Positions 9,154 to 19,500 of a stretch of 64,000 bases of DNA are shown in pieces. The stretch is from Chitinophaga pinensis (GTDB taxonomy: Bacteria; Bacteroidota; Bacteroidia; Flavobacteriales_D; Crocinitomicaceae), in assembly GCA_945902745.1 (NCBI GenBank), contig CAMDNE010000016.1, forward strand, positions 1 to 64,000, written 5' to 3'. The notes beneath the pieces are model-generated. The model did no database searches. It was not told the DNA's origin and worked only from the letters and a program-made list of their open reading frames with translations. Made by a program: the position numbers and the translations under genes. Numbering within the stretch: position 1 is the stretch's first letter; each line of letters begins with the position of its first letter.

Positions 9154-10140
9154 CTAGTAAGACCATTTCACATACATTGCTCCCCAAGTAAAACCAGCAC
9201 CGAAAGTTGTAAGAATAATATTATCTCCTTTTTTTAATTGGTTTTCCCATTCGACTAAACAAAGAGGAATTGTAGCTGAAGTTGTGTTTCCATATTTGTG
9301 AATATTCAGCATTACTTTATCCATAGAAATTCCCATTCTATGAGCGGTAGCTTCAATGATTCTTTTATTTGCTTGATGAGGTGTTAAAAAAGCAATGTCG
9401 TCTGCAGATAAATTATTGCGTTGCATCATCTCTTCTGCTGCGTCAGCCATTTTAATAACAGCAACTTTAAATACAGCCTGGCCGTCCATATGAACAAAGT
9501 GTTGCTTCTTTGATACTGTTTCTAAACTTGCTGGCAGTAAGCTTCCGCCTGCAGGTTGATATAAAGATTTTTTACCGCTTCCATCAGCATATAATTTTGC
9601 ATCTAGAATACCCGTTTCATCTGTGGATGCTTCCAAAAGCACAGCACCTGCGGCATCACCAAATAGAATAGATGTTTTTCTGCACGTATAGTCAACAATA
9701 CTGCTCATCTTATCTGCCCCAATTACAAGTACTTTTTTATGTGTTCCTGATTCAATGAATTTAGAACCTGTTTGCAAAGCCGATAAAAAACTTGAACAAG
9801 CTGCTTGAATATCAAATCCCCATGCATTAGTTGCTCCAATCATGTCTGCAACAATATTTGCGGTTGCTGGATATGGATGTTCGGGAGTCACCGTTGCAAC
9901 AATGATTAATTCAATGTCTAATGGCGATAGATTCTTTTTTAGTAATAAGGTTTTTGCTGCCTCAGCGGCCATATAGGCTGTTCCTTTGTCTTTGTCTTTA
10001 AGAATTCTCCGTTCACTCACACCGCACCGTGACATTATCCACTCGTCAGAGGTGTCTAGCGTTTGTTCAATTTCCTTATTTGTTAAAATGTAATCAGGTT
10101 TATATGCAGATACTCCTGTTATTGCAGCTTGAATATTCAT
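9154..10140 (-). CDS. fabH: 3-oxoacyl-[ACP] synthase III (FabH family)
   Basis: This 328-residue protein is of usual FabH length. It should condense acetyl-CoA (or another acyl-CoA primer) with malonyl-ACP to start fatty-acid synthesis. The catalytic triad is visible: Cys115 in IQAACSSFL, His255 in LTPHQANKRII and Asn285 in KYGNTTSATIP. N-terminal landmarks (TSDEWI, RCGVSERR) and the GDAAGAVLLE motif also match. It is a monocistronic minus-strand gene, and a TAnnTTTG-like -7 box (10177-10184, minus) lies about 37 bp upstream of the ATG. A related KAS III with another primer preference, or a secondary-metabolism KAS III, cannot be excluded because no fab genes adjoin it. Confidence 0.88.
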   Translation of the reverse strand: MNIQAAITGVSAYKPDYILTNKEIEQTLDTSDEWIMSRCGVSERRILKDKDKGTAYMAAEAAKTLLLKKNLSPLDIELIIVATVTPEHPYPATANIVADMIGATNAWGFDIQAACSSFLSALQTGSKFIESGTHKKVLVIGADKMSSIVDYTCRKTSILFGDAAGAVLLEASTDETGILDAKLYADGSGKKSLYQPAGGSLLPASLETVSKKQHFVHMDGQAVFKVAVIKMADAAEEMMQRNNLSADDIAFLTPHQANKRIIEATAHRMGISMDKVMLNIHKYGNTTSATIPLCLVEWENQLKKGDNIILTTFGAGFTWGAMYVKWSY

Positions 10141-10274
10141 GTGGCGAATGTAGGCTCAACATTTTAATTTGAATAACAAAAATAAAATAGTGATACGACA
10201 TGTAAAAAGATTAATATTGAATTATTATCAATATACATGAATAATAATCTAAATTTAGTAAATTATAAATTACG

Positions 10275-11831
10275 ATGTCTAAAGTAAAATCAGAGCAAGT
10301 TTTCAATTTGATAAAGTCACTTTCTAAAGGTGAAAAACGTTTTTTTACATTGTATGCAGCTCGTTTAAGCAATAGTCAAGATAAAAAATTTATAATTCTT
10401 TATAAAGCGATTGAAAAGCAAAAAGTATATGATGAAGAAGTTATTCTAAAACAGAATAAAACACTAAATCCGAAACAATTTTCAAATTTAAAAGCACATC
10501 TTTATTTTCAGTTATTGAGGAGTATTCGCCTTTGTAATAGTTCAAATCTTGAAAATATCAAGATAACGGAGCTCTTAGATTATGCCCGGATTTTATACAA
10601 CAAATGTTTGTATAAAGAATGCATCAAAATGATTGATAAAGCAAAATCGTTGGCAATTGAAAATGACAGATCTGTAATGTTGTTGGAAATCTTGGAAATT
10701 GAAAAATTGGTAATTCCGAAAACGATAGAATCAGGGAATGAAAAACGCGTAAATAAAGTAATAGTTACTACGAATCAAGTAGCACAAAGTGTAAAAAACA
10801 TTAATATATTTTCAAATCTATCTTTAAAGTTGGATTCTTATTATAGACAAAAAGGTTTTGTCAAAAGTGAAGAAGACCTCGAAAATGTGAGTGTTTTTTT
10901 TATAGAAAGTTTGCCAATTTATGATGAAACGAAACTCTCTTTTCAAGAGAAAATGTATTTATATAGTTCTTTTGTTGGCTTTTATTTCTTTATTCAGGAC
11001 TTTTCAAATGGACACGAGTATGCTGTAAAATGGGTGAATTTATTTGAACAGCAGCCTGAGATGAAAAGGCATAAATTGGAAATGTATATTAAAGCGTTAA
11101 ACCGATTGTTGACTGTTCAAAACAAACTTTTCAAATTCAAGGAATTTACTGAAACGCAAAAACAACTTGTATCAATTAAACGCGATAAAAGTTTGTATTT
11201 GACTGAAAATATAAATCTGAATTTATTCAAAGCGATTTATATGCATGAAATGAATAGACATTTTATGCTTGGAGAATTTAATTCAGGAACTAGAATCGTT
11301 CGTGCACTCGAAGATGAATTGACTAATTTTATTCCAAAATTGGACAAACACTCTATTTTGTTGATGTATTATAAAATAGCATGCCTGTTTTTAGGAAGTG
11401 GAAATTATAAAAAAGCGGTCTTTTGGTTGAACAAAATACACAATGAAAGAGAAATTGAATTAAGGGAAGATATTCATGCATTCACAAGAATCTTGCTACT
11501 TGTTGCTCATTTTGAATTAGGGAATGATCAATTAGTAGATGTTAATATTAGATCGAGTTACCGTTATTTTAGTAAAAAAGGAATATTGAGTCACTATCAG
11601 TTATCTATTTTGAATTTTTTGAAACACCTTTTCTTGTCAAACAGTGAAAGAGATTTAAGGAAGCAATTTTATTCATTGAAACTTGAAATGCAAGTTTTAG
11701 AGACCAATAAATTTGAAAAACGGGCATTTCTTTATTTTGATATTATTAGTTGGTTAGAAAGCAAGATAGAAAACAAAACGATTCAAGAAGTTATTAAGGA
11801 AAAAGCTAAAATTAAAATCGCCGAAAATTAA
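10275..11831 (+). CDS. Conserved hypothetical protein, probably helical-repeat, cytoplasmic
   Basis: I cannot name this 518-residue protein. It has no signal peptide or membrane segment and is rich in Lys, Glu, Leu and Tyr, with a helical pattern throughout. Segments such as LLDYARILYNKCLYKECIKM and FLGSGNYKKAVFWLNKI look like TPR-type helical repeats. The N-terminus (LIKSLSKGEKRFFTLYAA) is distinctive and may be a small conserved domain. It starts 51 bp before the fadL-like gene but probably has its own transcript: a hairpin (ACGGTAAATACCG) sits in the gap. Confidence 0.7.
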   Translation: MSKVKSEQVFNLIKSLSKGEKRFFTLYAARLSNSQDKKFIILYKAIEKQKVYDEEVILKQNKTLNPKQFSNLKAHLYFQLLRSIRLCNSSNLENIKITELLDYARILYNKCLYKECIKMIDKAKSLAIENDRSVMLLEILEIEKLVIPKTIESGNEKRVNKVIVTTNQVAQSVKNINIFSNLSLKLDSYYRQKGFVKSEEDLENVSVFFIESLPIYDETKLSFQEKMYLYSSFVGFYFFIQDFSNGHEYAVKWVNLFEQQPEMKRHKLEMYIKALNRLLTVQNKLFKFKEFTETQKQLVSIKRDKSLYLTENINLNLFKAIYMHEMNRHFMLGEFNSGTRIVRALEDELTNFIPKLDKHSILLMYYKIACLFLGSGNYKKAVFWLNKIHNEREIELREDIHAFTRILLLVAHFELGNDQLVDVNIRSSYRYFSKKGILSHYQLSILNFLKHLFLSNSERDLRKQFYSLKLEMQVLETNKFEKRAFLYFDIISWLESKIENKTIQEVIKEKAKIKIAEN

Positions 11832-11882
11832 AAATTAATTTATCTTTAACGGTAAATACCGCTTAATTCATTATATACAAGA

Positions 11883-13106
11883 ATGCAAAAACTAATACTA
11901 ACGCTATTTATTATTCTAATAAGTCAACTTGTCCTTTCTCAAGGATTTCAAGTTAATTTCCAAGGTCAAAAGCAACAAGGAATGGGTGGTGCAGGAACGG
12001 CATTACCCATTGATGGGGCTTCTTTATTTTTTAATCCTGGAAGTACTTCTTTTCTAAAAGAAAACTCAGTCAATTTAGCAATGACTCCAACTTTTGCCCG
12101 AAGCCTTTTTGTAGATGCAAATACCAATCAATCAGCTAGGACAAACTCACCAATGGGAACACCTTTTTCTGCTTATGCGGTTTATCGTAAATCAGCAGAA
12201 AGTAAATTATTTTTTGGTATCGCAGCATATACTCCTTTTGGAAGCACAGTGCAATGGGAAGATGAATGGATGGGAAGATTTGCTTTAACACGCTTGGAAT
12301 TGAAATCAATATTTATTCAACCAACAATTAGTGTTAAACTGACAGAAAAAGTTGGGTTAGGAGTTGGTTTTGTTTATTGCACTGGAAATGTGAACTTGCA
12401 AAAAGATTTACCCGTTATGGATGCTAGTGGGAATTATGGGCATGCAGAATTAGCCGGAAAAGCAAATGGCTTTGGAGTGAACGCAGGAGTTTTTGTTCAA
12501 GCAACAGACAAAATAGGATTTGGATTGACGTATCGCTCACAAGTAAATATGTCCGTTACGAATGGGCAAGCAACGTTTGTTGTCCCGACTTCTTTAGAAG
12601 CGAATTTTCCAAATGGTAATTTTTCTTCCTCTTTACCCTTGCCTCAAGTCGTAACATTTGGTTTTTCTTATAAACCAACAGATAAATTGTCACTTGCTTT
12701 GGATGTAAATTACGTTGGTTGGAAAGCTTATGACACTTTGGCGTTCGACTATGAAACAAACACGAGTTCTTTAAGTGATACAAAATCAGTTAGAAGTTAT
12801 GAAAACATTTTCGCCTTTCGTGGTGGAGCAAATTATGATTTTACAGAAAAAATTGCTGCGCGGATAGGAATGGCTTACGGCATTTCCCCGGTTCAAAACG
12901 GCTATGTCACTCCAGAAACTCCGGACGCAAATCGGATCAATTATACTGCTGGTTTAAGTTATAAGCTTGGGAAGCATTTTACGCTTGATGCTTCAATTTT
13001 CTTTACTCATTTGAAAAGAACAGATACAAATATCGAAACTAATTTAAGTGGAACCTTCACAACAAATGTTATTGCACCTGGTTTAGCTGTTATTTATAGA
13101 TTTTAA
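11883..13106 (+). CDS. OmpP1/FadL-family outer-membrane transporter
   Basis: This 407-residue protein has a signal peptide ending near LVLSQG. Its N-terminus fits the FadL family (GQKQQGMGGAGTALPIDGAS, FFNPGSTSFL), and a beta-barrel pattern of alternating residues continues to the terminal aromatic residue (VIYRF). FadL proteins move long-chain fatty acids or other hydrophobic molecules across the outer membrane through a lateral gate. The next gene begins 1 bp after the stop, and two more secreted or membrane proteins follow, which suggests a cell-envelope lipid-uptake or processing operon. Confidence 0.87.
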   Translation: MQKLILTLFIILISQLVLSQGFQVNFQGQKQQGMGGAGTALPIDGASLFFNPGSTSFLKENSVNLAMTPTFARSLFVDANTNQSARTNSPMGTPFSAYAVYRKSAESKLFFGIAAYTPFGSTVQWEDEWMGRFALTRLELKSIFIQPTISVKLTEKVGLGVGFVYCTGNVNLQKDLPVMDASGNYGHAELAGKANGFGVNAGVFVQATDKIGFGLTYRSQVNMSVTNGQATFVVPTSLEANFPNGNFSSSLPLPQVVTFGFSYKPTDKLSLALDVNYVGWKAYDTLAFDYETNTSSLSDTKSVRSYENIFAFRGGANYDFTEKIAARIGMAYGISPVQNGYVTPETPDANRINYTAGLSYKLGKHFTLDASIFFTHLKRTDTNIETNLSGTFTTNVIAPGLAVIYRF

Positions 13107-13107
13107 G

Positions 13108-14463
13108 ATGAATTTTAAAAAGACGAAACGTTTAATACTAGGCTTAGGAATTTTAAGCGTGACTTTTTCTTGTAAGCCAAAAGAAACATCAATTGAAGTT
13201 TCTGCTGGGGAAGTTGATGCAACACGATTTGTTTCAATTGGTGGAATAACCACAAGTGGGTTTATGGACGACGCACTTTATGCTGAAGGGCAAGAAAATT
13301 CGCTCGGAGCAATTTTATCAGTACAGTTTAAATTAATCGGAGGGGGAGATTTTAATCAACCGTTGATGCCAACTAGTTCGGTTGGTTGGAGTAAAATAGG
13401 TTTGTCTCGATTACTTTTAGGTAACAAAACAGACTGCTTGGGCGTGACAAGTTTGTCTCCACTTCGAATTGCAAGTCAAGGTGATTTAACTGGTTTTGGC
13501 AGTTATGTTTACAGTTCAAGCAATAAATTCAATAATTTTGGAATACCTTTTATAAAATCTACAGAATTTTCAACCCCTGGTATCGGCAATTCGGCAAATG
13601 GTCCTGGTCTGTTTAATGCTTTTTTCACTCGGATGGCTTCCAATCCAATAAACGGAACGATTAAAGCAGATATCTTAGCTAAAAACCCTACTTTTTTCAC
13701 CTTATTTACAGGAATGGATGAGGTGTTGGAATATGCTAAAAACGGAGCAAGTACCGGAAATTTGACACCTGTAAATGGTGCTGTTGGTATTGGCTTTGAT
13801 GGAAGTATTACTGATTTGCTGATTGATTTAACCGGAAATGGTGCGCGCGGAGCACTATCCAATATCCCAGATGTAACTGATTTTCCATATTTCACAACAA
13901 TTCCGTTTGACGGATTAAACTTAGATGCCGATAATGCTTTTACGTTGAATGAAATTTATAACCCAATTGGCATTTATTTTCAAGTCGGTAAAAATGCTTT
14001 TGTTATTGAAGATCCAACTGCTGGAGCTTTTGGAGTGCGACAAATGGTAGAAGGAGAGCTAATATTGTTGAGTGTCCCTTTAGACTCGTTAAAATGTAAT
14101 AAAATGGGGTCAGTATTTCCGTTTAGAAATGAATTTGTTTTAACAAATCCTGAATTAGTTGATATTAGAAATACAATCAATGGCTTTAATACGGTTTTAG
14201 CTTCTGCTGCCGCAAATTATAATTTAGCCTTCGTGGATTCTTATTCGTTCTTCAAGCAACTTAAAACGGGGATAGTTTATAATGGAATTTCTTTAAGTGC
14301 AAAATTTGTTTCTGGTGGAGCGTATTCATTGGATGGAATAACTTTGAACCCAAGAGGAAATGCACTTTTAGCGAATGAATTCATCGGTGTTATAAATCAA
14401 AAATATAAAGCAACTATTCCGAAAGTTGATGCCACAAAATATAGAGGCGTTATTTTTCCATAA
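13108..14463 (+). CDS. SGNH/GDSL-like lipoprotein, apparently without catalytic residues
   Basis: This 451-residue protein has lipobox FSC (Cys22). It resembles the GDSL lipase family that sits next to FadL in many Bacteroidota. Block I, normally like GNSLTAG, here reads IGGITTSGFMDDALY (about 44-58), so the nucleophile Ser is Ile or absent. The C-terminal block, normally DGVHxTPRG, reads YSLDGITLNPRGNALLANEF (from Tyr406), so Asp409 is kept but the His is Thr412. The gene is intact and well spaced, so this looks like a pseudoenzyme rather than a broken gene. It is 1 bp from fadL and probably co-transcribed. A binding or chaperone role for hydrophobic ligands is inferred. Confidence 0.78.
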   Translation: MNFKKTKRLILGLGILSVTFSCKPKETSIEVSAGEVDATRFVSIGGITTSGFMDDALYAEGQENSLGAILSVQFKLIGGGDFNQPLMPTSSVGWSKIGLSRLLLGNKTDCLGVTSLSPLRIASQGDLTGFGSYVYSSSNKFNNFGIPFIKSTEFSTPGIGNSANGPGLFNAFFTRMASNPINGTIKADILAKNPTFFTLFTGMDEVLEYAKNGASTGNLTPVNGAVGIGFDGSITDLLIDLTGNGARGALSNIPDVTDFPYFTTIPFDGLNLDADNAFTLNEIYNPIGIYFQVGKNAFVIEDPTAGAFGVRQMVEGELILLSVPLDSLKCNKMGSVFPFRNEFVLTNPELVDIRNTINGFNTVLASAAANYNLAFVDSYSFFKQLKTGIVYNGISLSAKFVSGGAYSLDGITLNPRGNALLANEFIGVINQKYKATIPKVDATKYRGVIFP

Positions 14464-14487
14464 CTTTAACAGCTTAAACTCACAACT

Positions 14488-15807
14488 ATGAAAAAAACAA
14501 TTACTTTTCTTTCTTTATTTATTTCTGCTCTGGGTATTGCGCAAGAGCCTTGTTCTACTGGACGTTATTCAAGCGACGTGTATCCAACAGCAACATTAAC
14601 AAGTAATATTGTTTATGGACAGAACTTGAATTACGCTGGGACAAATAAAATCTTAAAATTAGATTTCTACGAACCAACTGGAGATACAGCAACCGTTCGA
14701 CCATTGATAATCTGGATACATGGTGGTAGTTTTTTAGGTGGAACAAAAACAGATGCTGACATGGTCGCGTTGTCTCAAGCTTTTTCTAAAAAAGGGTATG
14801 CTTGTGCTTCAATCGATTATCGAACTGGATTTTTTCCTATAGATTCTGCTAATTCAGTGAAAGCCGTAATGAGAGCGGTTCAAGATGCTAGAGCAGCGGT
14901 ACGATTTTTCTATAAAGACAGAGCTGATGGAGTTAATACGTACAAAATTGATACGAACAATATTTTTATTGGTGGATCTTCTGCCGGAGCGATTACAGCG
15001 TTGCATTTGACGTATCTCGACAGAACGTGTGAAATTAATGGATATGTACCAATGGGTAATCTTACAGCCCTTGGTGGACTTGAAGGAAATAGCGGGAATC
15101 CTTGCTATTCGTCTAATGTGAATGGCGTGATTAATTTATGTGGAGCATTAGCGAGTTATGGCTGGCTAGAGGCGGGTAATTTACCTTTATGTTCAATGCA
15201 TGGAACAAATGACGGAACAGTAAAGTATAATAGAGGAGTCGTGAATCCAGGTGTTCCGTTAATGTATTTAGATGGTAGCCGAATGCTACATGAACAAGCT
15301 CAAGCAGTTGGTGTACAAAGTAATTTTTATACGTTTTATGGTGCTGATCACGTGCCATATCTTGGAGGAAGTGCAACAAATGTAGCGTATATGGATACGA
15401 CAATTAATTTTGTAAGAGATTATCTAATTGATCGATTAGCGTGTACAAATCCTATTTTGCAAGCACCAAATGCGCCTGCTCAAACAGCAACGTTATATCC
15501 TTTTACACCTTGTTCTGGAAATATTCCTGTTGACTTTTGTACTGGAGCAGGTCTGGTTGAGTCAATAGATGACTTGAAATTTAAAATCTACCCGAATCCT
15601 TCGCAAAACGATATGGTTATCGAATTCGAAGAAGAAACAGAATTACGTGTTGAGTTATTTGATTTTTCAGGTAGAAATTTAATTTCAAAAGAACAATTTG
15701 GATCAAAGATTCAACTCGAGAGAAATGGTTTAAACAACGGTATTTATTTATTGAAATTGACCACGAAAACTGGAAAATTAGTTACACAATCAATAATTTT
15801 TAATTAA
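14488..15807 (+). CDS. Secreted alpha/beta hydrolase (carboxylesterase-like) with T9SS type A sorting domain
   Basis: This 439-residue protein has a signal peptide ending near GIAQ. The oxyanion-hole motif HGGSF is at 78-82, and the nucleophile elbow GSSAG is at 163-167 (Ser165). A plausible catalytic His lies in YGADHVPYLG. The last ~75 residues form a T9SS type A sorting domain (IYPNPSQNDMVIEFEE ... NGLNNGIYLLKL). It should be exported to the surface or medium and act on an ester. It lies 24 bp after the GDSL-like gene, and its stop overlaps the next start by 1 nt (TAATG), which implies translational coupling to tspO. Confidence 0.88.
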   Translation: MKKTITFLSLFISALGIAQEPCSTGRYSSDVYPTATLTSNIVYGQNLNYAGTNKILKLDFYEPTGDTATVRPLIIWIHGGSFLGGTKTDADMVALSQAFSKKGYACASIDYRTGFFPIDSANSVKAVMRAVQDARAAVRFFYKDRADGVNTYKIDTNNIFIGGSSAGAITALHLTYLDRTCEINGYVPMGNLTALGGLEGNSGNPCYSSNVNGVINLCGALASYGWLEAGNLPLCSMHGTNDGTVKYNRGVVNPGVPLMYLDGSRMLHEQAQAVGVQSNFYTFYGADHVPYLGGSATNVAYMDTTINFVRDYLIDRLACTNPILQAPNAPAQTATLYPFTPCSGNIPVDFCTGAGLVESIDDLKFKIYPNPSQNDMVIEFEEETELRVELFDFSGRNLISKEQFGSKIQLERNGLNNGIYLLKLTTKTGKLVTQSIIFN

Positions 15808-16268
15808 TGAGATTTTTTATATTCTTACTTATAAACTTCGGAGCCCTCGCATTGGGGGCTCTTTTTATGGGTGATAGCCCAGCAGATAATGAATGGTATA
15901 AAAACCTTAATCAAGCACCTTGGACTCCTCCAGGATGGGTGTTTGGCTTTGCGTGGAGTTTTATCATGGTTTCGTTTAGCTTGTATATGTCACGTGTTTT
16001 CGTTTCGTTTAATGGTGTTTTACTAAGAAAATTGATGGTACTCTTTTCATTGCAAGTGGTGTTTAATATACTTTGGAATCCAGTTTTCTTTCAATGGCAC
16101 ATGAGTTTGCTGGCCCTGTTTATTTTGGTTTTTATTATTGTCCTACTCGTTTTTATTCATTTGGATTTCTCAGACAATAAGAAGTTCAATACCTTATTGA
16201 TTGCACCTTATTTTCTATGGTTACTGATAGCTTTTTCTTTAAATTTATATGTGGTAATGTATAATTAA
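15807..16268 (+). CDS. TspO/MBR family tryptophan-rich sensory protein
   Basis: This 153-residue membrane protein has five hydrophobic segments, the usual TspO/PBR size. Family signatures are visible: WYKNLNQAPWTPPGWVFGFAW, then a Trp/Asn-rich fourth-helix region (FNILWNPVFFQWHMSLLAL). TspO proteins bind porphyrins or steroids and are linked to stress and tetrapyrrole control. It is the last gene of the fadL cluster, with its ATG overlapping the hydrolase stop. Whether it serves that cluster or is just a neighbour is unknown. Confidence 0.87.
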   Translation: MRFFIFLLINFGALALGALFMGDSPADNEWYKNLNQAPWTPPGWVFGFAWSFIMVSFSLYMSRVFVSFNGVLLRKLMVLFSLQVVFNILWNPVFFQWHMSLLALFILVFIIVLLVFIHLDFSDNKKFNTLLIAPYFLWLLIAFSLNLYVVMYN

Positions 16269-16580
16269 ACGAAGATATTTAAGGGCTTATCTATTTTATT
16301 TGTTAATAAGGCAACTGATTGTTGATAACAACGTTTTATTTACATATATTTAGTTCCAATCTGTGGGAGAATTATATTAAGCTACAACTTACAACTATGG
16401 TAACTTCGAGATTAAAGTGCTAACTTATGAATTAATCTTTAATTTATGTTAGCATGAAGACCAACTGATTTTTTGTCCGTAATGTTGAAGTGTGAAATTT
16501 GTTGATTGTTGGAAATTATATTTCACGAGATATGCTTTTTCAATTATCAAAATAAAGAACATGAATTAATTGATAGGCAT
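16269..16580. other. Intergenic leader of the SprB-repeat gene
   Basis: No gene is recognised here. An imperfect inverted repeat at about 16419-16453 begins GCTAAC and ends GTTAGC, with AT-rich inner arms, so a hairpin could form in the leader of the giant gene. The frame of that gene is open upstream to a TTG at 16506, but the ATG at 16581 followed by a signal peptide is the better start. Confidence 0.4.
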
Positions 16581-19500
16581 ATGAAAACATCTACTTTACT
16601 TCTCATTTCGATTTCATTAATCCTATGTGTGAATTTTTCTTTCACACAAGAAGAACACCATAAGTTTGATGAAGTATTTTCTTCGTTATCATTAAGTAAT
16701 GTTGCAGAAGCAGCAGAAATTGAAGATAGGTACTATTCAGAAAATGGTGTTCAAGAGTTTGTTGATTCTTCCTATATGGATTTTCAAGAAAAAATAAAAG
16801 AGTTACTAAAATCTAATCCAAGCAATTCAATTTCTGATATTGATATAATTAAGAAAACTTTTTTGTTCAAACTTAAAGAAGATGTGTTGCTCATCCCAAA
16901 AGAAAAAAATCCTAAGCCAGATATTATTAAAGTTTTAAATGGACCATGTATTAACATGGATTTTGAAACTGGAAACACAACAGGTTGGTCCTTATTTACA
17001 GGAACAAGAACCAATGCAACACTCTATAATTTTTCGGGATCAACACCAGTTGGACCTGGAGCAAATCATCAAATATTTGGTGGAGGAGTAGATCCAATTG
17101 TTGGCATCCCAAGAGTTTTTCCTGGCGGAAGTTTTTCATGCAGACTAGGTAACGGCACAACTACAGGGTCCGGAGCAGCTAGAATGACTCAATCGTTTTT
17201 AGTAGACCCAACGAATATGTACTTTACTTACAATTATGCGGTTGTTTTTCAATCACCTAATGGACATGCTGCAAATGAGCGTCCTTATTTTACCGTTCGT
17301 GTTTATGACGCAAGTGGGAATAATGTGGCTTGCGGCGAATACTCTGTTTATGCTGACCCTGTAAATGCCGCAAATTTTCAGTCTATTGTTGTAGGCTCAA
17401 ACACGGTGTTATATACAAATTGGACATCGGTATTTACAAATTTATCAGCTTTCGTTGGTCAAAATGTAACAATTGAGTTTACCGCTGCTGACTGTTCCCT
17501 TGGAGGCCATTATGGATACGCTTATGTTGATGCATCTTGTGCTTTTCAACAATTAATTGCAAGTCCTGGTTTTATTTGTCCAGGTCAAACAACGACATTA
17601 ACTGCTCCTGGAGGTGTTGGAACTTATTTATGGAATACGGGTGCTACAACTCAAAGTATAACAACAGGAATTGGAGGGACATATTCATGCACATTAACTC
17701 CTCCGCAAGGGGCTACTTGTTCAGTTGTCTTGACTGTTCCGGTTACAGTTTACCCTCAACCAATTGCAGGCTTTACAATTACTGACCCATCTGTTTGTTT
17801 AGGGACAACTGCGTCGATTACGAGTACTACAAGTATACCCGCTCCTGGGGTTATTAGTACATATCAATGGAGTTTTGGGGACGGAATTAATTCACCGGCT
17901 TCGAGCGGCAGTATAACGGGCGTTTCGAATACAACTGGGACTTATACCGTTTTAGATCATACCTATAGTGCTGTTGGAACCTATAATCCTGTGTTAACTG
18001 TAGTTTCTACGAACGGTTGTACAAGTACATTTACAACTCCAATTACAGTCACACCATTACCATTACTTTCAACTACTAAAGTAGATGTATTATGTAATGG
18101 TGGATTAACAGGATCCATAAATTTAACCGTCACTTCAGGGTCTGCTCCTTTTACATTTTTATGGAGTAACGGTTCAACTTCAGAAGATTTAAGTTCTTTA
18201 CCTGCTGGGACCTATTCTGTTGTTGTAACAGATTTAAATGGTTGTACTGGGACAACAACGGTAACAATAAATCAGCCTGCCGCACCTTTAACTCTTTCTT
18301 ATACTCAAACAGATGTTTTATGTTTTGGAGCATCAACGGGCGCTATAAATTTAAGCGTTGCAGGAGGAACAGCTCCATATACCTATTCTTGGAGCAATGG
18401 TTCAACAACGCAAGATTTAAATAGTTTGCCAGCAGGAACTTATACTGTAAGTGTTCATGACGCGAATGGATTAACAAGCGGGTGTGCTGCTACAACATCA
18501 GTTACAATTGTTCAACCAGACACACCAGTGACTTTAAATAGTACACATTTGAATGTATTGTGTAATGGAGGAGCAACAGGTTCTATTGACTTAACTGCCA
18601 TTGGCGGAACACCAGGATATATTTATTCATGGAGTAATGCATCTGTAACGCAAGATATTGTTGGATTAGTCGCAGGAACTTACACAGTCAATGTGCATGA
18701 TGCCAATGGAACAGCAGGAGGTTGTGCAGCAACTGCATCAATAATAATTACTCAGCCAGCCGCATCAATTTCATTGACTTTCACAAAAGTAAATGTTTTA
18801 TGTAATGGAGGTTCAACAGGTTCAATTGATTTATCAGTCGCAGGAGGAACGTCTCCGTATACATATGCATGGTCAAATGGCGCAACAACTCAAGATCTTT
18901 CTGGGATAGCCGCTGGAACATATACCGTTACGGTCACAGATGCAAATGGTGCGTCAGGTGGATGTTCAGCAACGTTGTCTATTACTATTACCCAACCCTC
19001 AGCACCAGTTTCATTATCTACAACTCATACAAATATCCTGTGTTTTGGCGCCTCTACAGGTGCAATTAATTTAACAGTTGCAGGAGGAACAGCACCATAT
19101 ACGTATTCTTGGTCAAATGGCGCAACGACTGAAGACCTCTCAGGTTTACCAGCAGGAGTTTATACCGTTACGGTTACAGATGCGAATGGTTCGATCGGTG
19201 GTTGTACAGCAACAACATCAGTTACAATTACACAACCTTTGGCGGCATTAACTGTATCTGCCACTCAAACGAATATTTTGTGTTTTGGTGCATCGACTGG
19301 GGCAATTGACTTAACACCATTAGGAGGAACTTCACCGTATACTTATTTGTGGAGCAATGGCGCAACGACCCAAGATTTGTCTTCAATTTCTGTTGGAACA
19401 TATACTGTTACAGTAACCGATGCTAATGGAAATGCTGGAAGTTGCGCGGCGACTACTACTGTTATAATTACGCAACCAACAGCTCCTTTAACATTGACAT

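Noticed and set aside
16506-16580. Upstream TTG extension of the SprB-repeat gene
   Set aside because: It would place 25 residues before a clear signal peptide; ATG at 16581 is preferred.
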